Positions 1-8,802 of a stretch of DNA of 39,156 nucleotides are shown here, in pieces. Position 1 is the stretch's first letter, and every line of letters begins with the position of its first letter. The position numbers and the translations under genes were made by a program. The notes below the pieces were generated by a model. The model searched no databases and had not been told where the DNA came from. It saw only the letters and a program-made list of their open reading frames with translations. Origin of the DNA: Ilyonectria destructans (lineage: Eukaryota; Ascomycota; Sordariomycetes; Hypocreales; Nectriaceae); contig JAHEWK010000055.1 in NCBI GenBank assembly GCA_020740775.1, positions 1 to 39,156 of the forward strand, read 5' to 3'.

Positions 1-532
1 AAAGGGTCAGTGTGTTCACTGTATCTTCAGCGTCTTTGTTGGCCACCTTGACATATTCAAGGTAGTGATACGCCCAGTTTTGAAGCGCATACTCTAGAAA
101 GGGCAATTTGGTAAAGAGGCCTGAATTTGAACTTGACTCGAATATCAGATCGTCGTCGAACCACTCCTCGTCTCCTGCATCAGGAGCAGCTGGTCGTCTC
201 AGGGCCCGAATCGAGAGATAGGTGAGACACCGTGTTGCAACGTCGAGATGGCATTGGTAAGTGTGGAAATCGTCCAACCGAAAGTGTCCAGCAGATGGAA
301 GGCAAAGGGAAAGAAGGTATTCTTTCACCGACAAGTGAGTCAGGTAAAGGACGTCCTGTGATCCGCGAAATTCAATCAGAAGACTGCAAAGACCGAGCAA
401 TCTTTCCTTCGTGTCTTCCCTCAATTCGTTCCAGCGCTCCATATCCACGTTTCCGGGACGAATCTCGAGTGCAGCTTTGAGCTCTATCCATTGAAGGGGC
501 CGTGAGGTGTGAAAGGCCTCTAGTGAGTTGAT
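1..532 (-). CDS. NACHT-family (NLR-like) protein, C-terminal part, partial
   Basis: The minus strand is open for about 175 codons, from an in-frame stop at 533-535 to the left edge. The translation resembles the segment after the NTPase core of fungal NACHT proteins: 'RPLQWIELKAALEI', then 'RLLGLCSLLIEF', 'LYLTHLSVKEYLLS' and 'LPFLEYALQNWAYHY', which normally precede ankyrin or other repeats beyond the window. A splice acceptor (CACTAG) lies just inside the stop, so exon sequence may begin near 519. I found no convincing upstream exon; the next stretch looks transposon-derived. Fungal NACHT proteins are NLR-like receptors linked to non-self recognition. Whether this copy is a live gene with distant 5' exons or a truncated remnant cannot be decided here. 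The family call is fairly secure, the gene model is not. Confidence 0.6.
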   Translation of the reverse strand, partial: MNSLEAFHTSRPLQWIELKAALEIRPGNVDMERWNELREDTKERLLGLCSLLIEFRGSQDVLYLTHLSVKEYLLSLCLPSAGHFRLDDFHTYQCHLDVATRCLTYLSIRALRRPAAPDAGDEEWFDDDLIFESSSNSGLFTKLPFLEYALQNWAYHYLEYVKVANKDAEDTVNTLTL

Positions 533-765
533 TCAACTAACTAGTCCCTATGCTGTTTACTTTCAAGATGAAGAAAGGAAAGAATCTAAATACAAACTGG
601 GTGCGTGAAGACGCGTTATATCTTCTTTAATATAGAAGATTCGAGAATCAACTCGATGGCGCTGTGGAGAAGAATTCGGGCTTGGCGGCAGAGCCGCCAG
701 CCAAGTGGGCCTGACCCGTTACAATATCAGGGTTCGAAAAATCCGGTATCTGGCCTGCTAACGCG
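533..765. other. intergenic, no gene seen
   Basis: No convincing coding sequence. A short AT-rich inverted repeat lies near 622-646 and a GC-rich imperfect hairpin (CTTGGCGGC...GCCGCCAGCCAAG) near 679-703. The latter could be a transposon end, but no partner was found. Confidence 0.4.
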
Positions 766-1725
766 ATGCCTGTGATCAACCGTATCCTCGCCAAGCAACA
801 GCAACAGCGGAAAGCGATACATCCCTCCGTTCAGAAGCACCTGCCTCTCGATTCTCGCTTCCAAGATGCCTAGGATTAGATCAACTGGCTCTATGAGAGA
901 TACCACACCGTGATGAGCTCGCTCACTCTAGAAGCCGTCGCCAACATCAGCAAAGTCGTCTCCGAGGCAGTCCTCATGCACCAAGAGCGTGAGGCATTCT
1001 CAGTTGACCGGCTTCAGCGGCTTGAGAAATGGGGCAAGAGGAGGAAAATCGGCCAACGCGTGAGACCTGTCGGTGACTTCATCACTAGTGTCAGCTTTCC
1101 TGATATACAGGCTCAACACCAAGCATCCCTAGCCACGGCAGAGGTCAAGGAACAGCGCTCGCAACTACGATTTACTAGATCTTTCATTATCCAGCAGATC
1201 AGCGATCTCAAGCGTCAGTGGAGAGAGGCAAAAGAGGCATGAGATGCACCTCACCTTCCCCAGCTAACCTTCAACCTTTGGCTTGCAGAAAACAACCACA
1301 CCGACCTATATAATGACCTCGAGGCACAGAGAAAGGAACATAACGATACCCTCAAGCAAGAGACCCAAATCCCATTTTCTCAAGCCCAAGAAGAAGCCCA
1401 TCGGGCTTACAGGCCGACCCTAGCAATGGACCCCAACGCCTGGCCTCACAGTGATGAAGTGGTCCAGTTCACGGGCATCACAACCTTTGAAGACGACGAT
1501 GATGATGATATCGAACTCATAGGGCTCCAAGAACTGCAAGAGGAGGTTATTCCTGACCTGGCAACCCCCCCAGGGTTGACCTCATCGCCGCTGTTGCCAC
1601 CGGCTGACCTGCCCTCGAGTCAACACCATGACTTCACAACAACGCTGCCACTGCCGGCTACAACTCGAAGGCAAACCCGTTACCAAGGCATTATGAGGAT
1701 ATTACGAGAGCCACAGGGTCAATAG
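766..1725 (+). pseudogene. unrecognised, probably transposon-derived frame with three in-frame stops
   Basis: One reading frame runs for about 320 codons from an ATG at 766 and is interrupted only by TAG (871), TAG (877) and TGA (1240). Each is one C-to-T step from CAG, CAG or CGA. The product would be Gln/Arg/Lys-rich and probably helical in the first two thirds ('RLQRLEKWGKRRKIGQRV', 'ISDLKRQWREAKEA'), then an acidic run ('EDDDDDDIELIG') and a Pro/Ser/Thr-rich tail. I do not recognise a domain. The basic helical then acidic tail recalls C-termini of pogo/Fot1-type transposases, but that is only a resemblance. The frame is too clean to be chance and too broken to be active. Confidence 0.4.
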
Positions 1726-2650
1726 GGCACCTAGGGCAGCTACAAGGAACATATAGTCAACAGGGTCATAAGTAAAAGCCGCGGCGAGACCCTCGTGGCA
1801 GGCAGCCCAATTGAGGTCACAAATACGATTTCTGCTATTTTCATCAATATCATCATTTTCTGCTGTTTCATAGCTTTCTAACGAGCCCGCTTACGGCCCT
1901 AGTCTTCAATAAATGAAGGTGTCATGCCGACTGAAATGCTGTGAACAGAAAATAGCCGATTTCACAGCTTGAGGATCACCAATGTGAGTGGACCACATTA
2001 ATGTGGCTAGACCAGGTTTTTGTGACCAACCTCGAAGAGGTTGGCATGCTTGCAAGCCCCACAATGCCAACGGGTAATAACTTTTCACTTTAACAAGTCT
2101 ACCCTTTTGCTTTCATTATGCCTGATCGCTCTGTGCCACTAGATTGTGACATGACACATAGAGTCAATACCTGGTACGTAATCCGACACCTTTTCTATTT
2201 GGGGAATGTTCAGCCAGCCTTTCAGGTCGGTCTATCAAGCTGCGAAATCTATTGGAGATGTCCTTCGTAAATTTACATGGCGTGATGGGCTGATTGGCCT
2301 GGAGAAGCATGTGTGTCTTTTGATGACCCGACTGCTGGTAAGCGTAAATACGAGCGGGGCATTAGCGGCTAGTCAAGGTGAAAAGCGGTTATGATTCGTT
2401 GTTCCCAGCCCGTATTGCAGGGGAAGCAGCCGCACGGTGCCAGGGTTGGTCATCCGATGTAAGCCTCCCAATAACTTCGGAAAGAATACGGTTCTGAAGG
2501 AGGGCGGGTGGCTGCGACTAGCGACACTTCCTGGGAAGCTGGAAGGCTGACTGGGCTATTCTGGCATACTTAAGGTGCGGGGCGGGCGTCAATTAAAGTT
2601 GGCTCACGCTCTTTATCATTTACCTGGGATTTTTGAGATAAACTAAAGAT
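1726..2650. other. intergenic, no gene seen
   Basis: Only short, unconvincing frames are present (for example 62 codons at 2206-2394). The last 100 bases probably hold the promoter and leader of the secreted-protein gene at 2651. I see no repeat or RNA gene. Confidence 0.4.
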
Positions 2651-3708
2651 ATGAAGTGTTCTCTGTACGCCTCCGTAGCCGTCGCTCTCGCCGTCGCGTG
2701 GAGCTCCGCGGCTTCGGTCTCCGCCCGCCCGCCCGCGTATCCGCGAACCCGTACGCTTGTTAGCCTTCACCCGTCGAAGGTCCAGGTTCTTTCCGACCCG
2801 GATTACAATCTCTGGCGCATTAATGGTTCTGCCCCTGCCCCAGCTAGGTTCAGTGCCAATGGTCTCGGTTTCACGCTGTCTACGACTAAAACTGGCGCGA
2901 AGTTGAGCGGCGGCGTGAATAAGCCCGTCTACACGAAACCCCTTCCGTCGGTCGGGCAGAGGCTCATCGGCACTGGGATAACCACCAAGGCGGATGGCAG
3001 ACCTATTAAGTTGACGATTACAGGCTTGCCGGCCGGTCAGCATTCAATTTCTACGTGGCATAACTCGTGGGCGGACCTAGACAACATTCCGACAGTCGCC
3101 GTGATAATCGACGGTGTGTCCAAAATATCGGTATGTCATGGACTACCGGTACATTCTAGCATAGAGCACACAAATGTTCACATTTCACTTCAGGGGAGGC
3201 CCCAATCCGCCCAGGAACGCAACATGTTTGACTCGGCCGCGTCTTTTGCTTTCTTCGAGAGTACGGGAGGCACAGTCAAGGTTGTCTACAAGCCGACTGG
3301 CGGCAACATATACCTCAACGGCTTCGAGATTGACAGTGAGAGCGTCGGGCGGCAAATCCGCTTTCCGCGCCCCGAGCACCGGAGCGGGAACGTCCCGGCC
3401 AAGAACGGAGCTGTAACCGCCTCGTGGTTACCGACCTTTGACGTTGACGGTGGCACTTACAACGTGTACTTGGGCACCTCGCCTGACAAGCTGAACAATG
3501 TTGCCAAGAAGTTGTTTGATCCTAAGATCACATTTCGGGGTGAGTGAACCCGATTGTTTATGGCTCCATTAAGCCCCTTCGGCCACATTTTATTGACAAA
3601 TCTGCAGGTCTATCCTCTGGAAAGACGTATTACTGGAGGGCCGACGTTTATTCGAGTTGGGATGGCATTGTGCATTTGGGCCGCACTTGGTCTTTCCGCG
3701 TTGCGTAG
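2651..3708 (+). CDS. secreted beta-sandwich / Fn3-like protein, possibly a truncated pectate-lyase relative
   Basis: Proposed model: exons 2651-3130, 3194-3539 and 3608-3708, 308 aa. Intron 1 (GTATGT...TTCAG, 63 nt) is in frame and could be read through, but removing it deletes an odd 21-residue insert. Intron 2 (GTGAGT...CTGCAG, 68 nt) is needed, because the frame otherwise stops at once. The N-terminus is a classic signal peptide ending near 'SSAASVSA'. Next comes a carbohydrate-binding-like beta domain ('ITGLPAGQHSISTWHNSW', 'VKVVYKPTGGNIYLNGFEID'), then an Fn3-like domain ('YNVYLGTSPD', 'SSGKTYYWRADVYSSWDG') ending in 'TWSFRVA'. In fungal proteins with this arrangement the latter often leads into a secreted pectate-lyase domain. 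Here a TAG follows immediately, so the catalytic part may be lost. Secretion is well supported, the enzyme link is inference. Confidence 0.65.
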
Positions 3709-4046
3709 CTTGCTCACGTCGACGCAAGTGGCTGCAAGAAGCTTCTTGGATACTAGTAACTGCGATTTAAACTAAATTAGCTAGTAGTGGGATGATGCGA
3801 TGGGTGTTGAGTCATTCTTTCTAATAACAGTGGGTACTATGAAAGTAATGTGTGCAAATGGGCAGCTGCTTTCGACATCGATGTCTATTGTCTGTATGAA
3901 TCACTATCACACACTCTAGGTACCATAAATCATGTTGGAAAGCTCTTAGCGTTTGCAAGATTGCTAAACTTCCCTGCAATATCACCATCTAATGCTCCCA
4001 AGATTCACGTAGGTTTCTTATGTTATTCAGATCTAGGCCAATCTAG

Positions 4047-4760
4047 CTATACACCCGAATTACCTCCTTTCCACCAACCCCCTCTCCAACATAGCCCAAA
4101 CCGCCCTTTGTAGTCACAGTACATGTCAAGGCTATATAATAACCCATCAGCATCATCCTGTTCAGCAGCGTGGTTCACTTCCCGTGCCAAAAACTTAACA
4201 AACATCGGGTACATAGGTTCGAATAATGACACCTCTGCTCGCGGAAAGGCTGCTCGCAGGCCATCGTCATTCCATAAAGGCATCCCGTCCCTCTTAGGCG
4301 CGCCCGTCTCGATATCAATAATCTGGATGCCGCGCAAATCCAGTTGCCGTAGCTGGGGAATAGCGCACTTCCCGAATCAAGAAATCGTAGCACTATTTGA
4401 GTGAGATGAACATCGCCTCGATCTGGGTGCTCTCCCGGCGCGTAGCCCCGTCCATGGTAGTACTTGGGCATGGACGTAAGGTCGCCATCTCCAGCGGCAT
4501 CATCAGCATCTCGGGAAGCCGGTGCTCAAGCACAAGCTCCTGCAAGGTGTTAGCTACGTTTCGGAGGAGTTTGACCCATTCCTCATTAACGGCTCGGTCG
4601 TATGCGTTGGGGGCCTGATGTACGTCGGATCACCCCACCAGTAATCGGTGTCCTCGTCCGTAGTGTATGGCTTAACTAGATGGAGGTGGGTTAGTGATGC
4701 TAAGATAGGGGTCGGGAACGAAGCATCGTCAGTAGAGTTATAGTCATAGCGTCGATATCT
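4047..4760 (-). pseudogene. F-box/LRR-like protein remnant, frameshifted
   Basis: Coherent coding is spread over all three minus frames. From the 5' side: 'DASFPTPILASLTHLHLVKP' and 'TDEDTDYWWGDPTY', then in another frame 'NAYDRAVNEEWVKLLRNVA' and 'LQELVLEHRLP', then 'APGEHPDRGDVHLTQIVLRF', and finally 'IPQLRQLDLRGIQIIDIETG' and 'MPLWNDDGLRAAFP', ending at 4047. Leucine-rich phrases such as 'LTHLHLV' and 'LRQLDLRGI' resemble the repeat part of fungal F-box proteins, but no F-box is visible. At least two frameshifts and several stops break it. The fold call is tentative; decay of a former gene is fairly clear. Confidence 0.45.
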
Positions 4761-5258
4761 TCGTTATGGATGCTTGCCAAAGATAATTCTGTATAGGATT
4801 TGCCATCCTCAGCGGCGTCGCTCTATGAACACTACAGCGCCAGACATCTGGTCACAAGAGTAGACGAATAATGATTAAGGAGGAAATGCCTCAAGCGGCG
4901 GTCGATGGGGAAGCAGAGGGCGTTGAGGGCAGAGACGACGCTGCCACTTATAGACTGAAGAGGCTATGGCAGCTTAAGAATGAATGCCTAATGCTTGGCC
5001 GAAGAGGATGGACTTATTGTGACGACGACAGAAAGTAGAAAACGGACGCCCCTAGGTGCTGAAATTAGAATGAAGGTGGGAGTGGGAGGAGGGGATAGAA
5101 ACCTGGACCCTGGGCACAGGAAAGTGACCTATGCGCGGGCAAGCCGGCTAGGTATATAGTACCTGCCCCGCGACCTGCTGGACTCCTGCACTGCTTGTGC
5201 CCCCTAAAACGGCGGCACTTTCCGACTAAAATGGCGGCTCTAGCAGCGCTTTCTCAAT
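4761..5258. other. intergenic, no gene seen
   Basis: No supported frame. A short duplicated phrase (AAACGGCGGCACTTTC / AAAATGGCGGCTC) occurs near 5206-5242. It may contain lost 5' sequence of the F-box-like remnant. Confidence 0.3.
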
Positions 5259-5640
5259 TTATAGAGTAATCGCGGACACGCTGTTTTGATCAGAACCCCA
5301 CTTGTTCATTTGGCGGTCCCGGCCTACTACCCCCCGGACCACAAACAGTGGTCCACAACAGTGGCCCAGAACACCGAGACCTCGTCCATCAGGCAACAAC
5401 AACGACGGAATGGCGTCCCTTCCCGGATTCAATGTCTCGCCAGGATGCACGTCTTGAACAACACAAATAGGGTCGTTGATCACTGACCAGCCCTCGGGCC
5501 TCACTCAAACGTAGCACGGCCGATCACGCGCCCCCACAACCCCCCAGTAATCTATCTCCTCAACCAAGGCGGCGTACAGTTCGGGCGGCAGAGTGCATGA
5601 CTGTTTTGGTGTTGCTGCAGATTGGAGCATCAGGCAGCAA
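5259..5640 (-). pseudogene. unrecognised short frame with one in-frame TGA
   Basis: The minus strand is open from about 5640 to the stop at 5259 except for a TGA at 5505-5507, one transition from CGA. Phrases include 'TLPPELYAALVEEIDYWG' before the stop and 'INDPICVVQDVHPGETLNPG' and 'GLGVLGHCCGPLFVVRGV' after it. The composition looks like real protein and does not run cleanly into the neighbours. I do not recognise the family and no catalytic signature is evident. It could be a fragment of a former gene or an exon whose other exons are lost. Confidence 0.3.
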
Positions 5641-5705
5641 TGGGTCAATACGGTGTGGAGCCCGAAAATGATGATTGTATTTGACCTACATAAGGATAGT
5701 AATTG

Positions 5706-6830
5706 TTAGAACTGATGTAAATCTAGCCCGTCTTCGCAATATGTGTAACATTCTCTATAAGCGTTAAGGATGTTCCTCTCGAGGATAGTGATATGTGTCT
5801 TGTCAAATTTGCAAGTCCAATCGGGATACTGAAACTTGAAAAGAGCTTCTCCCAAGGCAGAGATACTATATCCAGCGAAGGGAGCTGCAGGCAGTGGCTG
5901 AAGACCGTTGTCGAATAGGTTTTTGGCAATACACCCAAGCTGCATTGAGAGACAGTCGAATGAAGAGCATTCATCTTCGCCGACATATAGATGATCTGAG
6001 AAACACTGGAGGCGTGTAATCAGATCTGAAATGGCACTCTTCCTCCTTTCCTCGAGAGCATCTAGTCAGTTTAGTCAGAATCTGTAGCATGACATACGGT
6101 GCGATGGCTAACCGATGATAATCTTAGGTGTTGCTAGGCCCATAGTCTGTATGGGACCCCGACTCCTCTGGATGATAACCTTGGTCAAGATTCGGAAGAT
6201 ACCATGTTCGGAGAAAACCCAAGCTACCGTGAGCCTCAATAAGAGATCTCTGCAGTAATAGGAAGATACTTTCGCCCCTAAGTTAGAGACCCAAGTCTCC
6301 ACCCATGGTTCAACTGCCTCCCGGCAATCGTAATAATCAACAAGCACAGCAAGCTTTGCCAATATCTCAAGAGTGATTGTTCGAGGGACTGACCGAGTCT
6401 GGTGATGGATTATTTTCATCAGTATAATAAGAGCTTCTTGGTCCCAATCCGTCGCCTTGACGGTGTACTTAAAGCCAGGCTCTGAGTGTGTTTCATTCCA
6501 GTCTCCGCACATCATTCGTTCAAAATATTTCGATACAATGCGAAGAGGTTGTGAAGACACTCTGAGTTGTATCTCCTTTTCTTCTTCCTGTACTGGAGTC
6601 ATAAGCAACAGGTCGCTAGAGCTGCTGGTATCATCAGTTGCATCGTCTTTGAGAAACGTGATAGAAGCTTCCTGGTACTTCGATTCGCCAGATTGATGCT
6701 GTGACAATGCATTGAGCCATTCTTCTCCGGTAGAGGATACTGCAAACGGGGCATCTGGATTCCGCAGAATAAAGAGGGTGTCGCCCTTTGGGTCGATTTC
6801 ATGCATCTGGGGTTTGGCCATCTCGTTCAA
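5706..6830 (-). CDS. BTB/POZ-domain protein (fungal type)
   Basis: Model: exon 1 6830-6113, intron 6112-6062 (51 nt, GTTAGC...CTGACTAG), exon 2 6061-5706, giving 357 aa. Splicing joins 'ATPKII' to 'ALEERRKSAISDLITRLQC' without a frame break. The N-terminus 'DPKGDTLFILRNPDAPFAV' and the core 'VSSQPLRIVSKYFERMM' with 'ATDWDQEALIILMKIIHHQT' are the signature of fungal BTB proteins, in which residues about 15-170 form the dimerisation fold. The following helices ('LEILAKLAVLVDYYDC', 'WVSNLGAKV') also match. Such proteins are usually single-domain and uncharacterised; BTB domains mediate protein interaction, often as Cul3 adaptors. Length and frame are intact. Function beyond protein binding cannot be inferred. 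Confidence 0.8.
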
Positions 6831-7650
6831 AGCACAGAGTTAGGAGTGAAGCTCAGAAAGAGGAGAAGGTATGCCTCGGTTTGGTGACTCGAGACATGGA
6901 TTGGAGCTCCGAAGACATGAAAACTCGGCACATGACGATGCGTAAGTGGCTTCGATTGTAATGTAAGTGGCGTTGCGGAGCACCATCCACCTGTAAAGGA
7001 ACCACTCTAATACTGAGTTGAGCGATTGGTGCGGCAGCCTCTCGAACACCCCTAAATTCCGACCCCCATGAATCTACTCTGTCGATCATGACGGAAGGAT
7101 GACATCTCGGTCTTTCCGCCACTTGCTGCCCGCACTTAAGGCCTTATTTTCGCGGCAGAAAGAGTAGCCTGGGGGTTTGACCATGATCAACTCCTCGCGC
7201 TACTCGGCTGATCAAAATCATCGTACCGGCCGTGGACCCTGCCCAGCGTCGACAGGGATTAAATGCACAGTTACTACTCTCTGCTTTCTTCCATTCTTGG
7301 CATTCAAGTGTTAAGAAAATAGCCTGCAACACCTCTTTTGCCTAAGCCTGGTAATGGGGCCGACTGGTCAAGAAGGTGAGCTGGCGGGCCAGTGGGGTTC
7401 CGAGATCATGGGTGGCGACTGCATCACACCATTCCCCAGATCTTGGCTTGCCCACTTTGTCTGGTTTGGATGGCTTCGGATATTCGTGACCGACATGTGA
7501 TTTGATTCTGGCGTGTTCCCATTGTCGTGATACAACCCAAACAAGGTTCCTATTGAGGAGCTGTGATTACCTACCATTGTCTTGCAGCTTACAGATCCGT
7601 GTGTGAAGGCTGGTGATGCTAAGAAAGGTAATAAAACCCGTCTCTAGATT
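6831..7650. other. intergenic, no gene seen
   Basis: This is the 5' flank of the BTB gene. Overlapping short minus frames (7049, 7122, 7332, 7577) show no domain and appear to be chance. No repeat was noticed. Confidence 0.4.
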
Positions 7651-8137
7651 TCAGCATATGTTGATGAAACATGCGATAATTGCATTAGTTCTAAAGACAC
7701 CCTGTGAAGGAAGATTGACTGAAGCCTCTTTACCAGAACAGCTCGCCATGATGTGTGTCCAACCCCACTCCCAAAGACCCCTCAATATCCCCACTGTTGC
7801 TACGAACAGTTGTCTCGCCGTCCGCGGTGACAGCATTTTCAGTCTTTTCAAACACATAGCGGCCGAGAGCCCGTTTGCGGCAGCTCTAGCTATGTGTTCC
7901 TTGTACCGTAGTTTCGCGTCCATTACCACTCCCAGGATCTTGGCGCTCGCCTTAGGCTTGACTGCTTCCCCATTGATCATGAACGGTATGTCGCTAGTAC
8001 TTGCGGCGTTTCGCGTGAAATGCACGATGGCCGTTTTGTCTCCTTCGAACGTCGCGCCGCTCCGTCTTTCCCAGTCCAGTGCTTCGTCTATAATTGATTG
8101 GATGCCTGCTCGGTTGTTTGGTCGAATATAGCCGGGT
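7651..8137 (-). mobile_element. LINE (Tad1-like) reverse-transcriptase fragment, 5'- and 3'-truncated
   Basis: The minus frame reads 'NRAGIQSIIDEALDWERRSG', then 'TFEGDKTAIVHFTRN', 'KILGVVMDAKLRYKEHIARA' and 'LKRLKMLSPRTARQLFVATV'. This is the thumb-side region that follows the catalytic core in fungal Tad1-clade LINE reverse transcriptases. The catalytic Tyr-x-Asp-Asp part would lie upstream (above 8137) and is absent. Downstream the sequence decays into 'GLWEWGWTH', where the family usually has 'VDYASNVWMH'. It is a dead fragment of about 160 codons. Two other LINE scraps occur in this window, at 18805-18862 and 26314-26560, covering different parts of such an element. Confidence 0.75.
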
Positions 8138-8224
8138 ATGCAACCCCAATTAAGCCCTTGTCACGAGCTGCGCAATTTTCCCCAATAAGCGCATACAAAT
8201 CATAGTATGAAAGAGCCTTGATTT

Positions 8225-8512
8225 CTAACAGAGCAAAGGGCGGTCTGCCGCCGTATTGTACGCTGGAGCGGAGCCCCTATAGTGGGTCTGCTCGGACCAA
8301 TCATACCACGCACCTTGCAACAGCCCTTCATATGCGTCATCGTATGGTGGGGGTGGCGTGTCGTCAATAGGCGCATCGCTGCCGTGGACCGACGGTCGCT
8401 GCGGCTCAGAAAGGGCTGGAGGATCTGTCACGGCAGTGGAAAGGGACATGGCCGAAAACTGATTGCCAGAAGGCACGTAGTCAGCCATTTTGACATCGGC
8501 TTCTAGTAGCAA
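8225..8512 (-). CDS. hypothetical small protein with PPxY-type motif
   Basis: An open frame of 95 codons starts with ATG ('MLLEADVKMADYVPSG') and contains 'DDTPPPPYDDAYEGL', which includes a PPxY motif of the kind bound by WW domains. The rest is low-complexity and acidic. It lies between a LINE fragment and the left edge of the Helitron, with no intron visible. It could be a small gene, the first exon of a disrupted gene, or chance. I do not recognise the family. Confidence 0.25.
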   Translation of the reverse strand: MLLEADVKMADYVPSGNQFSAMSLSTAVTDPPALSEPQRPSVHGSDAPIDDTPPPPYDDAYEGLLQGAWYDWSEQTHYRGSAPAYNTAADRPLLC

Positions 8513-8561
8513 CTCCTTGTCCCTCTTTCTATTCCCTCCATCTTCTCTTCAGCTACTAGTT

Positions 8562-8574
8562 CAGCCGAAGGCTG
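8562..8574. repeat. hairpin CAGCCGAAGGCTG at left edge of Helitron
   Basis: A 5-bp stem with a GAA loop. Its exact reverse complement, CAGCCTTCGGCTG, occurs at 14558-14570 beyond the Helitron coding sequence, so the pair brackets the element. Confidence 0.5.
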
Positions 8575-8802
8575 ACTCTACATTAAGGGTTTGGTGCAGA
8601 CAGGGGTCAATAAGTTTCTCGGGTTCTGATTGGCCAGCAATTTGTATGGATGGCCGCAAAACGTGCAACAACTGGACAATGGCTGCTAAGAAGTGGGCCT
8701 AGCTTTCTGCGGCTCGCAGCACCCCTGGTTTGTTTACTTGCGCTTCGCTTGACATGGAAATTTCATTGAAACAACGCGTCTTGATGCGTGCTTCATTAAG
8801 TA

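Noticed and set aside
2570..3043. 157-codon minus-strand frame
   Set aside because: It is antisense to the secreted-protein gene, Arg/Gly-rich and without a domain.
7613..8131. 172-codon plus-strand frame
   Set aside because: It is antisense to the LINE reverse-transcriptase fragment, which has recognisable motifs.
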